From contig NZ_CAUQKJ010000002.1 in NCBI RefSeq assembly GCF_963518785.1, positions 124,001-188,000 of the forward strand: 64,000 nucleotides of DNA, in the 5' to 3' direction. Under the pieces are notes generated by a model. That model was not told where the DNA came from. It saw only the letters and a list, made by a program, of their open reading frames with translations, and searched no databases. Positions 25,455-35,900 of the stretch are shown here, piece after piece; positions within the stretch are counted from its first letter, which is position 1, and each line of letters opens with the position of its first letter. This DNA comes from an uncultured Campylobacter sp. (GTDB taxonomy: Bacteria > Campylobacterota > Campylobacteria > Campylobacterales > Campylobacteraceae). Made by a program: the position numbers and the translations under genes.

Positions 25455-26312
25455 ATGAATAACGAATTTGCATTTTTCCCGGGTTGCGTTTTAAGTCAAG
25501 CCGCAAAGGAATCTAAAATTTCACTTGAAGCGATCGCTCCGGTGCTGGGTATTAAACTTCACGAGATAAAAGGCTGGAGCTGCTGCGGGGCTAGTCAAGC
25601 TCAATGCGTCGATCCTATGGCAAGCCTAGTAGCTAATGCCAGAAATATCGCGCTAGCCGAGGGTATGAATATGCCTCTACTAACTACCTGCTCCACCTGT
25701 ATGCTAACTCTAACTAAAGCAAAGCTAACCTTGGATAAGGGGGCAAAAAGCTATATCAATACCTTTTTAAAAGAGGGCGGTATGCAGTATCAGGGAAGTA
25801 CCGAGATAACGAACTTGCTTTGGGTGCTATATCAAAGCTTAGACACATTAAAAGCTAAAGTCGTTAGGCCGCTAACAAATTTAAAAGTAGCGCTATTTTA
25901 CGGCTGTCACTCATTAAGACCGGAGCGCGAGCTTAAGAAAGAGAGCTCAACCAATCCAAAAAGCTTTGAAGCGGTGGTTGGCGCACTTGGTGCTCAGATA
26001 GTGCCTTTTGAAAAACGCCTTGATTGCTGCGGCTTTCACGCTAGCTATCCTGCGGTAAAATCGGTATCTAAAATGTCAAGCGAGATCGTAAATGACGCTG
26101 CCGAGCATGGAGCGGACGTCGTAGTTACCCCTTGTCCGCTATGTCAGATGCAGCTTGATATCTATCAGGAGCGATACCAAGAAGCGACGAATTCTAAAGC
26201 AAGAAAGCCGATCATCCACCTATCTCAGCTGGTAGGACTTGCACTCGGGCTAAGCAACGAGCAGCTGGGACTAAACATCAATATCCAAGATGCAACGAGA
26301 TTGGTAAGCTGA
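25455..26312 (+). CDS. mfrE: Methylmenaquinol:fumarate reductase CCG-domain subunit
   Basis: 285 residues with two Cys-rich CCG domains of the heterodisulfide-reductase subunit B type: WSCCGASQ...CSTCML and LDCCGFHA...CPLCQMQ. It belongs to the SdhE/MfrE family, which binds Fe-S clusters and is thought to connect the complex to the membrane and methylmenaquinol in place of a cytochrome b. AAGGAGGAG precedes the ATG, 10 bp after mfrB. Completes the mfrABE operon. Confidence 0.92.
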   Translation: MNNEFAFFPGCVLSQAAKESKISLEAIAPVLGIKLHEIKGWSCCGASQAQCVDPMASLVANARNIALAEGMNMPLLTTCSTCMLTLTKAKLTLDKGAKSYINTFLKEGGMQYQGSTEITNLLWVLYQSLDTLKAKVVRPLTNLKVALFYGCHSLRPERELKKESSTNPKSFEAVVGALGAQIVPFEKRLDCCGFHASYPAVKSVSKMSSEIVNDAAEHGADVVVTPCPLCQMQLDIYQERYQEATNSKARKPIIHLSQLVGLALGLSNEQLGLNINIQDATRLVS

Positions 26313-26338
26313 TCTTTGGAAATTTTCTAAAATTTAAT

Positions 26339-26409
26339 GGATGATTTTGAAAAAATACTTCGCTGCGGCGCACAAACAGTGCGCCTGCTAGTATCGCACA
26401 AAATCATCC
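26339..26409 (+). repeat. Two-tier stem-loop downstream of mfrE
   Basis: Perfect outer stem GGATGATTTTG (26339-26349) with CAAAATCATCC (26399-26409) and a perfect inner stem GGCGCAC (26367-26373) with GTGCGCC (26379-26385), loop AAACA. It begins 27 bases after the mfrE stop. It could act as a 3' terminator/stabiliser or be a small structured RNA. The remainder of the 370-bp gap to hydA contains only AAATTT-rich DNA and the hydA promoter. Confidence 0.7.
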
Positions 26410-26640
26410 AACCTACGCTTGCTTTATCTTGAACTGCTTTTCGCCGCTATAAAATTCTTGGATAAAATTTCACTGCTTCGTAAATTTTAATGCTTCCTCC
26501 GTCGTAATTTAACGTTTCGTCCGCCGCGCAAATTTTAATCCACCTTTTATTTTTAAATTTAAAACCTGCTAGACAATGAATAAATATAAAATTTTAATTA
26601 AATCTAACGAAATTTAAGGTGCATGAATTCTAAATTTTGA

Positions 26641-26677
26641 TAGAATGCCATTTAAAAATATCCTAAATTTCAGGAGG
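26641..26677 (+). promoter_or_regulatory. Candidate -10 box (TAGAAT) and ribosome binding site of hydA
   Basis: TAGAAT at 26641-26646 and a strong AGGAGG at 26672-26677 precede the hydA ATG at 26683. I see no convincing NikR or other operator. Confidence 0.4.
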
Positions 26678-26682
26678 ACATT

Positions 26683-27828
26683 ATGGTTGATTTAGCTCAA
26701 ATTTCGGCTAGACTTGATGCCGTTGAGCGTTTGCCGCGAATAAAAGCGGAGGAAAGCATACAAGAAAGGCTTAAGAGCAAAGGTTTTTCCCGTCGCGATT
26801 TTATGAAATGGAGCGGAGCGATGACTGCGATGCTTGGGCTTCCGGCCGCATTTGCACCGAGCGTGGCGCGAGCTGCGGAACTTGCGGATCGCCTGCCGGT
26901 GATCTGGCTTCATATGGCGGAGTGCACGGGCTGTAGCGAGAGCTTGCTACGCACAGAGACGCCTAGCATTGATAGCCTAATATTCGACTACATCAGCCTA
27001 GAATACCACGAGACGATCATGGCTGCCGCAGGCTGGCAAGCCGAGGAAAATTTAGAGGGCGCGATCGAAAAATACAAGGGGCGCTATATTTTAATGGTCG
27101 AGGGTGGAATCCCAAGCGGCGAGAATGAATTTTTCCTAACTGTGGGTCCTGAGGGCAAGAGCGGAGCTCAGCACTGCAAACACGCGGCCGAAGGCGCTGC
27201 GGCAATATTTGCGATCGGCACCTGTTCGAGCTTCGGCGGTATCCAAGCCGCAGCTCCGAATCCGACCGGTTCCGTAGGTTTGGATAAAATCATAAACAAA
27301 CCCGTCATCAACGTCCCGGGCTGTCCGCCTAGCGAAAAAAATATCGTCGGCAACGTACTAAATTTTATCCTTTTCGGCACACTTCCAAGCCTTGACGTTT
27401 ATAATAGGCCTAAATGGGCTTACGGGCTACGAATACATGATCTGTGCGAGCGCCGCGGACATTTCGACGCGGGCGAGTTTGTAGAAAGCTTCGGCGATGC
27501 GGGCGCGAAGGACGGATACTGCCTTTATAAAGTAGGCTGCAAGGGTCCTTACACGTTTAACAACTGCTCGCGCGAGCGTTTCAACTCTCACACTAGCTGG
27601 CCGGTACAAGCAGGTCACGGCTGCATAGGCTGCTCGGAGCCTGATTTTTGGGATCATATGGGGCCTTTTGAAGAGCCTTTGGCGGATCGCCTTTACGAAA
27701 GCGTTTTCGGCGGGCTCGGCGCTGATGCTACCGCAGATAAGATAGGTGTCGGAATTTTAGCGATCACGGGTGTTGCGGTAGCGGCACACGCGGCGATTGC
27801 GTCATTTAAGAAAGATAAAGGGGAATAA
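26683..27828 (+). CDS. hydA: Membrane-bound [NiFe] hydrogenase small subunit
   Basis: 381-residue electron-transfer subunit of the uptake hydrogenase. A long Tat signal (SRRDFMKWSGAMTAMLGLPA) is preceded by an N-terminal extension of about 40 residues, as is usual for group 1 enzymes. Cluster ligands are visible: AECTGCSESLL, GTCSSFGG, VPGCPPSE, then CLYKVGCKGPYTFNNC and GCIGCSEPDFWD. A C-terminal hydrophobic helix (about 350-372) anchors it in the membrane. It is exported with HydB to the periplasmic side. First gene of hydABCDE. Confidence 0.96.
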   Translation: MVDLAQISARLDAVERLPRIKAEESIQERLKSKGFSRRDFMKWSGAMTAMLGLPAAFAPSVARAAELADRLPVIWLHMAECTGCSESLLRTETPSIDSLIFDYISLEYHETIMAAAGWQAEENLEGAIEKYKGRYILMVEGGIPSGENEFFLTVGPEGKSGAQHCKHAAEGAAAIFAIGTCSSFGGIQAAAPNPTGSVGLDKIINKPVINVPGCPPSEKNIVGNVLNFILFGTLPSLDVYNRPKWAYGLRIHDLCERRGHFDAGEFVESFGDAGAKDGYCLYKVGCKGPYTFNNCSRERFNSHTSWPVQAGHGCIGCSEPDFWDHMGPFEEPLADRLYESVFGGLGADATADKIGVGILAITGVAVAAHAAIASFKKDKGE

Positions 27829-27830
27829 CC

Positions 27831-29552
27831 ATGTCGCAAAGAATCGTAATAGATCCGATAACCAGAATAGAGGGACATTTAAGAATAGAGGTCGTAGTGG
27901 ATGATGAAAACATCGTACGCGAGGCCTATAGCAGCTCGACGCTATGGCGCGGGCTTGAGACCATAGTAAAAAATAGAGATCCGCGCGACGCGGGATTTTT
28001 TATGCAAAGAATTTGCGGCGTCTGCACCTTCTCGCACTATAAAGCGGGTATCGTCGCGGTAGAAAACGCCCTCGGTATCACTCCGCCGCTAAATGCCTTG
28101 CTAACGCGCACGCTGATGGCTAATGCGCTGTTTTTGCACGATCATCCGGTGCATTTTTATCAACTCCACGGACTTGATTTCGTAGATGTAGTAAGCGCGC
28201 TTAGCGCCGATCCTAAAAAAGCAGGCGAAGAGGCGTTTAAATACTGCGACACCCCTTATGCGTGCGGTGCGGATAAGCTAAAAGAGGTGCAAGATCGTGT
28301 GGGCGCTTTTGTTAAAAAGGGCGCTTTGGGACCTTTTGCCAATGCCTACTTCGGCCATCCTACATATAAGCTTAGCCCGGAGCAAAATTTAATCGCTCTT
28401 TCGCACTATCTTGAGTGTTTGCGCATTCAGCGCACGGCGGCTCAGATGATGGCGATATTCGGTGCGAAGCAGCCTCATCCGCAAAGTCTTACCGTAGGCG
28501 GCGTCACCTGCGTGATGGATATCCTAAGTCCTGCGAGACTTGGCGAATATATGTCTAAATTTAAAGAGGTCGCGGACTTCGTAAATCGCGCCTACTATCC
28601 TGATCTAGTAATGGCCGCCAAAGCTTACGGCAACGAGCCTAGCGTGCTAAACGATATCGGCGTGGCAAATTTATGGACTCATCAAGAATTTCAGCTTTCA
28701 AAGAACGAATGGCTATTTCAAAGCGGCATGATTATGAACGGCGATATTAGCAAGGTTTTGGAGCTCGATGAGAACAAGATTACCGAGGAGGCAACGCATG
28801 CGTGGTATAAAAACGATGCGGCGCTTCATCCTTACGACGGCGAGCAAGAGCCGAATTATACGGGTCTTAAGGACGGACAGAGCATCGACGCGCACGGCAA
28901 AGAAGCGCATACGAAGGTGCTCGATACCCAGGGCAAATACACCTGGATCAAAGCTCCGCGCTACGACGGCAAGCCGCTTCAGGTGGGACCGCTTGCAAAT
29001 ATCGTGGTAAATTACGCTAAGAAAAACGAGCGCGTAGTAAAGGTCGTGGATCAATTCCTAAAAGACGCCGGATTGCCGCTTGAGGCGGTATTTTCGACGC
29101 TTGGACGAACAGCGTGCCGTATGATCGAGGCTAAAGTCGTAGCCGACAACGGACTGATTGCGCTAGAAAATTTGATCGCAAACATCAAAAGCGGCGATAC
29201 GCAGACCTGCGCAAAATATGTAATCGATAACTCCAAAGAGTACAAAGGTCGCTATATCGGTCATGTGCCACGCGGCGCACTTAGCCACTGGTGCAGGATC
29301 GAAAAGGGCGTCATCAAAAACTGGCAGGCGGTCGTGCCGTCTACTTGGAACGCCACGCCAAAGGATAAAGACGGCGCTATGGGCGCTTATGAATCCTGCT
29401 TGATCGGACTTAAGCTTGCCGATCTTTCTAAACCGCTAGAGATCATCCGCCGCATCCATTCATTCGATCCTTGCATAGCCTGCGCCGTGCACGTAATGGA
29501 CGCTAAAGGGGCGGAGCTTGGCTGCTATAGGGTAGATCCCAGCAAAGGATAA
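27831..29552 (+). CDS. hydB: Membrane-bound [NiFe] hydrogenase large subunit
   Basis: 573 residues. It carries the four Cys of the NiFe active site: RICGVCTFSH near the N-terminus and DPCIACAVHVM near the C-terminus. The protein extends about 17 residues past the last motif, the tail that HydD removes after metal insertion (typical cut after the His of CxxCxxH). Oxidises hydrogen in the periplasm. Two bp after hydA. Confidence 0.97.
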   Translation: MSQRIVIDPITRIEGHLRIEVVVDDENIVREAYSSSTLWRGLETIVKNRDPRDAGFFMQRICGVCTFSHYKAGIVAVENALGITPPLNALLTRTLMANALFLHDHPVHFYQLHGLDFVDVVSALSADPKKAGEEAFKYCDTPYACGADKLKEVQDRVGAFVKKGALGPFANAYFGHPTYKLSPEQNLIALSHYLECLRIQRTAAQMMAIFGAKQPHPQSLTVGGVTCVMDILSPARLGEYMSKFKEVADFVNRAYYPDLVMAAKAYGNEPSVLNDIGVANLWTHQEFQLSKNEWLFQSGMIMNGDISKVLELDENKITEEATHAWYKNDAALHPYDGEQEPNYTGLKDGQSIDAHGKEAHTKVLDTQGKYTWIKAPRYDGKPLQVGPLANIVVNYAKKNERVVKVVDQFLKDAGLPLEAVFSTLGRTACRMIEAKVVADNGLIALENLIANIKSGDTQTCAKYVIDNSKEYKGRYIGHVPRGALSHWCRIEKGVIKNWQAVVPSTWNATPKDKDGAMGAYESCLIGLKLADLSKPLEIIRRIHSFDPCIACAVHVMDAKGAELGCYRVDPSKG

Positions 29553-29555
29553 ACG

Positions 29556-30230
29556 ATGAAAAAAAGATTTGCGGAATACGAGTTCTCAATCGGTCTTAGG
29601 CTCACGCACTGGCTGCGTGCGCTCTGCATTACGATTTTGGTGATCACCGGATATTACATCGCCTTTGTTTTCACCGCGCCCGAGGTGAGTCCCGAGCCGG
29701 TGCTTTTCATGCAGGCTAAATTCAGATTCGTGCATCTGATCTTCGGCTTTGCGATGATCGGTGCGGCGATCTTTAAAACCTACCTTTTTTTCTTCGATAA
29801 AAAGAGTAGAAAAGAGCTTTTAAGCATCAAGGATTTTTTTAGCCCGCGCGTCTGGATCGCTCAGATCAAATACTATATCTTTTTGGGCGAGCACCCGCAT
29901 CTTCGCGGCGTTTATAACCCATTGCAGTTCATATCATATCTGGGCTTTTATCTAGTGCTATTCGTGATCTGCCTAACTGGAATGATTCTATACGTTCACG
30001 TCTATCACGAGGGGTTAGGCGGCGCGTTATACGGTCTCTTGCGCCCGCTAGAAGCTGCGATGGGCGGACTAAGCGAAGTACGAATGATACACCATCTTTG
30101 CATGAATATCATCATAATCTTCGTACCGATCCACGTCTATATGGCGGTCTTTAACGCCGTCAAGGGTAGAGACGGCGCTATGGATGCGATCGTAAGCGGC
30201 TATAAATTTAAAAAGGAAGAGCACGCTTGA
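29556..30230 (+). CDS. hydC: Hydrogenase cytochrome b subunit
   Basis: 224-residue integral membrane dihaem cytochrome b with four transmembrane helices. Haem-ligand candidates are the His of RLTHWLRA, FRFVHLIFG, and the C-terminal HHLCMN/VPIHVY pair. Takes electrons from HydA and reduces menaquinone. Three bp after hydB. Confidence 0.95.
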   Translation: MKKRFAEYEFSIGLRLTHWLRALCITILVITGYYIAFVFTAPEVSPEPVLFMQAKFRFVHLIFGFAMIGAAIFKTYLFFFDKKSRKELLSIKDFFSPRVWIAQIKYYIFLGEHPHLRGVYNPLQFISYLGFYLVLFVICLTGMILYVHVYHEGLGGALYGLLRPLEAAMGGLSEVRMIHHLCMNIIIIFVPIHVYMAVFNAVKGRDGAMDAIVSGYKFKKEEHA

Positions 30231-31063
30231 GGGTGCTGGTACTGGGTATCGGCAATGTCATCTACGCGGACGAGGGCATAGGCGTGCACTTCGTCCGCGC
30301 GCTCGCGCAGAACTATAAATTTTATCCTAAAACCGCCGCACGAAATTCTATGGCGGGCGAGAATTTCGCGGCGCAGAATTTTATGCAAAATTTCACAGAG
30401 CGCGGCTCCTCGCAAAATTCTGCGAATGAAAATTTTATCTCCGAGCAGAATTTCGCAGCAGTAAATTTAGACCGAAATTCTACTCCAGAACATTCCGCAA
30501 AGCAGAATTTCGCTTCAAATTTTACTTTGCAAAATTCCGTCATAAATTTCGCAGCGCAAAGCTCTATCGATTCGGACTTCATCGCCGTAAATTCCGCCGC
30601 GCCGAGCAGCAGCGCGGATCAGATCCGATTTATTGACGGCGGGACTTTGGCTAGCTTTTTGATGCCTACGATGGCGGAATTTGATGAAATTTTGCTCGTA
30701 GATTGTATAGACGCGGAGGGCGCAAAGGGCGGCGAGGTGTATTTTTTCGACTACGACGCGATGCCTAAGCAGATCAGCTGGAGCGGTTCGGCACACGAGG
30801 TCGAAATGCTTCAAACCCTGCAAATGATGGATCTTTGCGGCGATCTGCCTCACGTTAAAATTCTAGCTGTCGTGCCGCGGCGCATCAAGGAGGCGAGCTT
30901 TAAGCTAAGTTCTGTGATATTGCAGTCCTCAAAAATCATGGAAAAAACGGCGCTTAAGTACCTATCGGATCTTGGCTTCGCGCATGAAAAAATCGCCGAT
31001 CTTAGCGCCCAAGACATCGCGGATCGATTTGCAAAAAGGGGGCGAGATGATAGTAGCATATGA
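30227..31063 (+). CDS. hydD: Hydrogenase maturation endopeptidase with low-complexity insert
   Basis: Cuts the C-terminal tail of HydB after nickel insertion; cytoplasmic. The start is a TTG overlapping the hydC stop as TTGA, with AAAAGGAAG upstream. Family nickel ligands are present: Glu16 (GNVIYADEG), an Asp in LVDCIDAEG and the His in SAHEVEML. Length 278 versus about 160-180 in the family. The excess is an Asn/Gln/Ser/Phe-rich insert of roughly residues 28-131 (ENFAAQNFMQNFT-like units) placed after the first helix and before the strand RFIDGGT. The catalytic core is intact on both sides, so the enzyme is probably functional. Confidence 0.92.
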   Translation: MRVLVLGIGNVIYADEGIGVHFVRALAQNYKFYPKTAARNSMAGENFAAQNFMQNFTERGSSQNSANENFISEQNFAAVNLDRNSTPEHSAKQNFASNFTLQNSVINFAAQSSIDSDFIAVNSAAPSSSADQIRFIDGGTLASFLMPTMAEFDEILLVDCIDAEGAKGGEVYFFDYDAMPKQISWSGSAHEVEMLQTLQMMDLCGDLPHVKILAVVPRRIKEASFKLSSVILQSSKIMEKTALKYLSDLGFAHEKIADLSAQDIADRFAKRGRDDSSI

Positions 31064-32684
31064 GTTTAACTACCTTAATGAAAACGCGCTGATAGCGCAC
31101 TTCTTGCTGTTTTATGCCCGCAAAAGCACGCTGGAGTTTTGCCTAAAAAAAGAGGCGAGCTTAATAAGCCTTTTCGTGCGCGGCGGCGAGGATGAAATTT
31201 TAAAATTTAGCGACGAGGCGATGCCTCTGATTCCAAACTCCATATTTTTGGCAAAATCCTCCGTGCGCGTGGTGGACGAGGGCGGCGCCGAAGCGAAAGC
31301 GCTGAAATTTAACGGCACGTTTGAAGATACCTCCTCGGGCGATATAAGTAAATTTTTAGAGGATGAAATTTCAAACGCCCATAACACGGCTAAATTTAAT
31401 AACTTCACTCCGCGAGTGATGAAGGAATACCTCGCTCACGCCGAGCCGTCTCAAAACGAATTCGAAATAATAAGCGGCGCCGGCGTACTTCATGACGGCA
31501 AATTTGAAGCGATAAGCAGGGAGAATTTTGCTCGCTTACTGGAGTTTTGCCGCATAAACTTATTTCATGCTCAGCAGGTGCAGATTAAGCGCGGCGGCGC
31601 AACTTTCACGCTCAAGGCAGACGTGGATTTTAGCGCCGATTTTTTGATAGTCGCGGGAGTGGGCGCGCTGGATGGGATTTTTGTGAGCGATGAAAAGAGT
31701 AAAATCGCGCTCGCAGCCTTCGAAAAGCCGCTCATAAGCCTAAAAACCAATGCGATCTTTAGAAAAAACCACGAGGGCGCGCCTAAATTTTTTGACGTAA
31801 AGCTTGCGGGCGACATATTCGTGTTTGCGCTGGTGCGCGCTTTGGCAAGCGACGAGATCTATTTTTTAAGCGTAAAATACGAAAGCGCGGCGCAAAAAGA
31901 TAAAATTTTTAAGGTCGCGCCGCTGCAAAACGGCTTTTTGATCGTGCAAAACGAGGATTTTTTAAGCGGTAGCGCAAGCTCTTATCTGAAAAACTCAAAC
32001 GACAAAAACTCCGCTCTTTTTGCGCTTACGTGCCGCGAAAAAGGGATTTTCAACGACTCCAAAAAACGCGTTTTGCGCTGTTTTTTGGGCGTGGGCACGG
32101 ACGATGAGATCGCAATTTATGGCGAAAGCTCTAAAAAAATTCTGCTGAAATTTAATCTATCGCGCAGTTTTGACGAGCTTAAGGCGCAAATTTGCGCGGA
32201 CGAAACGGGCGCGAAGTTGTTTGAAAATTTCAGCGCCAAATTTAGCGTAAACGCCGCAAAAATCGATGAAATTTTAAAAAGCGCAAACGCGGGATTTCAC
32301 AGCATCTTTAGCGTCGCCGCGCAGCTTATCTGGGGGCGCGATGTGGCGTTTTTGATAGCGGCTGCGGAGGATTTTGCGGGCGGCAAAGGGGTGCGACTCG
32401 ATTTTTGCACTGATGAGCGCGGCTGCGTGCAAGCGGATAAAATTTTGCGCTCAGCGATGAGCTATGCGCTCGCAGGCGCCAATGAAAAGCTGTTTGCGTT
32501 CGGATTTTTCGATAGTTTGGGCTATTTTTTAAGCGATCTGGCGGATGAGCGCAAAGAGGACTTTGACGTTTTGATCTTCGGTGGCTCGATGTTTAGCGGG
32601 CGCAAATTTGCGGATTTGATGCTTAGGCTTTGCAAAAATTTTGACGCGAGCTTTAGCGACAGCTTTGCGCTTCAAGCTCGCTAG
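31047..32684 (+). CDS. hydE: Hydrogenase-associated protein HydE
   Basis: 545-residue protein in the position of hydE of Wolinella and Helicobacter (last gene of hydABCDE), where it is needed for an active hydrogenase but its biochemical role is not settled. No signal peptide or membrane helices are obvious, so it is probably cytoplasmic. The open frame begins at 30972, but AGGGGGCGAG directly before the ATG at 31047 makes that the likely start, with 17 bp overlap with hydD. Assignment rests mainly on gene order and size; I see no catalytic motif. Confidence 0.8.
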   Translation: MIVAYEFNYLNENALIAHFLLFYARKSTLEFCLKKEASLISLFVRGGEDEILKFSDEAMPLIPNSIFLAKSSVRVVDEGGAEAKALKFNGTFEDTSSGDISKFLEDEISNAHNTAKFNNFTPRVMKEYLAHAEPSQNEFEIISGAGVLHDGKFEAISRENFARLLEFCRINLFHAQQVQIKRGGATFTLKADVDFSADFLIVAGVGALDGIFVSDEKSKIALAAFEKPLISLKTNAIFRKNHEGAPKFFDVKLAGDIFVFALVRALASDEIYFLSVKYESAAQKDKIFKVAPLQNGFLIVQNEDFLSGSASSYLKNSNDKNSALFALTCREKGIFNDSKKRVLRCFLGVGTDDEIAIYGESSKKILLKFNLSRSFDELKAQICADETGAKLFENFSAKFSVNAAKIDEILKSANAGFHSIFSVAAQLIWGRDVAFLIAAAEDFAGGKGVRLDFCTDERGCVQADKILRSAMSYALAGANEKLFAFGFFDSLGYFLSDLADERKEDFDVLIFGGSMFSGRKFADLMLRLCKNFDASFSDSFALQAR

Positions 32685-32695
32685 ATCGGGCATAT

Positions 32696-32959
32696 ATGCG
32701 AATTTTTGGTAAAGCTCCTAAGTCTTATCCGCAAAACAGCGACTTGCGCGGACATTGCGGCGCCGATAGCCGCGTCATACGGGCTAAGCTTAGCGCAAAC
32801 GAGATCACGCGAAATTTCAAAAAAGCGGCAAAGGACGTGAGTGTGAAGGAACAAATTTTATTAAATTTAGAGCATATTTTGAGGCGCCCGGTACGTTTTG
32901 TCCGCTTGCAGCGAGCGCAACTTGCTTGCAAAACAGCTGCTGCGGCGCGCAATTTATGA
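32696..32959 (+). CDS. Short hypothetical open frame between hydE and hypF
   Basis: 87 codons, Arg/Ala/Lys-rich, no recognisable domain and no clear ribosome binding site. It may be a chance frame in the 285-bp gap. Listed because the gap is otherwise empty and the frame spans nearly all of it. Confidence 0.22.
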   Translation: MRIFGKAPKSYPQNSDLRGHCGADSRVIRAKLSANEITRNFKKAAKDVSVKEQILLNLEHILRRPVRFVRLQRAQLACKTAAAARNL

Positions 32960-32969
32960 AAGCACGTGT

Positions 32970-35900
32970 ATGAAAGCGGCTAAATTTGAGGTTTTCGGAG
33001 CAGTTCAAGGGGTAGGATTTCGCCCGTTCGTCTACAAGCTCGCCGTGGATTTGGGGCTGAAAGGCGAGGTTTATAACGACGGCGAGGGCGTTAAAATCAT
33101 CGTTTGCGCAGAGCTTTCCGAGCCGCAAAAAGGCTCGATTGATAAAAATTCCGCCCTTTTAAATTTAGATGAGCCAAATTCTAACAAAATTCAAGCGCAG
33201 GAAATATCGTCATCAGCTGCTCAGTCTTTAAATTCTGCCGAGTCGGATTCTAACAAGGCCGCGAACTCATTACGAAATTTTGCAAGTTCAAATTTAAACA
33301 AGAGCTCCTTTTCGCCGCAGAACGCACCCAGCTTTCCAAATGATTCGGTCGGCTCGTCGCGCGATTTGGCGAATGGTTTAGCTGGCATACCTGATTTGAC
33401 GAGCTTGTCGCATAATTTGACGAGCGATTCGCAAGCCACAGCGAGCGAGAAATTTTTACCAAAATTATTCGAGACCGATCTAAACGAGCAGGGCTCCATT
33501 TTTCCCGCTTCGTCGGATCAAAATTCCGTCGTGCAAAATTCGTCGCAGCAGCGTGGTATATCACAGAATGAATCGTTGCAAGGCTTGCAAAATATTAAGC
33601 GCGACTTGCAAGGCGCGAAGGGGAATTTACAGGGCTTTAAACACGATTCGCAAAGCGTTGAGCAAGATCTGCGCGAAGAAGAAATTTTAAAAATTTTCGA
33701 GCGGCGCCTTCGCAGCGAGACGCCACCGCTTTGTCGTATCGATAAAATTATCCGCGTGGAAATAAATACACAATATTTTACGCAGAATTTTACTGATTTT
33801 AAGATCACACAATCCAAGGAGGGGCGTAAATTTAATCCGATTTTGCCTGATTTTGCGATCTGCGATCAGTGCAAAAAAGAGTTTTACGACCCCCAAAATC
33901 CGCGCTTTCACTACCCATTTATCAACTGCACGGATTGCGGCCCGCGCCTTAGCATCATCGCCGCGCTGCCGTACGACCGCGCAAATACCACGATGAGGGC
34001 GTTTGAGATGTGCGAGTTCTGCCGCGGCGAATACACGGACCCGCTCACGCGCCGCTATCACGCCGAGCCGATCTCCTGCCCGCACTGCGGCCCGCAGCTG
34101 TTTTTATGCGGCGCGCGCGGTGAAATTTTATCAAGCGGCGAGGATGCGGTAGCGCGCACGGCAGAGTTTTTGCAGCGCGGGCAGATCGGCGCGATCAAGG
34201 GGATGGGCGGCTTTCACATCGTCTGCGATGCGACGAATGAGCGCACAGTACGGATGCTGCGAACGCTCAAAAAACGCCCGAGCAAGCCTTTTGCAATCAT
34301 GTGTCGTGATGCAGCGCAAGTAGGGCGCGCGGCGAGCTTAAGCGCAGAGGAAGAGGCGCTGATAGACTGTAACGTCAAGCCGATCGTGATTTTAAAAAAG
34401 CGCGAGTTTGTTTGGCGCGCGCTGACTAGCTTAGCAACGGATTTCGGCACGCAAAATTTAAAGGCGCAAAGCAAAAATCCTATATCGCCGAGATTTGCGA
34501 GTGAGCAAGAAGAGACGGCGCAAGGGCAAGGCTCTGAGCTACAAAATTTACGCAATTTCGTAGCGCAAAATTTGAACATCCAAAGCACTGAAGATTATGT
34601 GGAGCAGGGTGGATTGCAGAATGCGCAAATTTTCAGCAAAACGGCGCGCCGTAATTTCGCCTGCGATGCGTCGGTTGCGGGCGGCTCGCGGAGCGCAGAA
34701 AACGAGCTAGGACGCGCATCGAATGGGTCTGGTTCGCAGTACGCGGCTAAAAATTTAAACTCGCCGCAAGCAGAAGGCGAGCTAAAGCTGCGACATACAG
34801 CTAATGAGTTAAATTTACAGTCCGCAGTGGATAGCCAAGACTTGCGATGCGCGGCGAAGAAGCCTGATTCTTGGTTTGCGACGGAAGAGTCTATTTCGCA
34901 AAATTCGACGAATATGCAGGGATCGCGACATGCTGCAAATAAGGCAGATTTGCAATATGCAGTGAACGAGCCGAGTCCACAACAGACGATAAATTTGCAA
35001 GGTTCATGCTCTGCACAGGCGTGCACGGCGGACGCGCGCGGCGCATATTCCTATAACATGGGCGATTTCGTGCGTTTACCTGCGAGCTTTTCGGCGATTT
35101 TTAAGGCGAGTGCAATTTTTATCGCTCCAAGCGTGGCGCCTAACCTTAATAAAATCGGCATTTTTCTCGCAAATACCGGCGTGCATCTGCTGCTTTTTGA
35201 ATACTTTGATCGCCCGATCGTCGCCACAAGCGCCAACATTAGCGGCGAGCCCATTATTTTTAGCAGCGAGGAGTTGCGCGAGAAGCTGGGCGGCGTCATC
35301 TCGTTTTACCTGGATAACGACCGCGAAATTTTAACGCCGAGCGACGATAGCATCGCCTTTTTGCCGCAGTTTGAAGCGCGAGCTTCGGCGCCTGCTTCAA
35401 AAACGACTCCTAGCTCCGGTAAAATTTCCACGCCGCTTCCGATCTGCACCGAGATGAAAAACTCCGCGCAAAATTTCATTCTAGCGCAGAATTCTGCGAC
35501 GAATTCCGCGGACGCACAAACCCTTACCGCACCGCAAAATTTTAAGAAAAATTCCGCCGCCGAAATAAATTCTGACTGCGAGACGGAATCCGCCCGCGCC
35601 TTAGGTCTAGCAAATCTCGCAAGCGCTGTAAATCTCGCAGATGCCGCAAAATCTGCAAGCACTGCAAATTCAGCGAGCTACACAAATCTTTCCGCCGAAG
35701 CGGACGCTTTGGATCACGCGCTGTTTTTGCGAACATCTCGCGGAATGAATCCAAAAATTTTCCCTAGCAAATTTCATCTCAAAGGCACTTTCCTGGCGCT
35801 CGGAGCGGAGCTGAAAAATGAGTTTGCGATCTACAAAGACGGGCAAATTTTCATCTCGCCCTACATCGGCGATCTTAAAAATGTCGCTACGAATGAGCGA

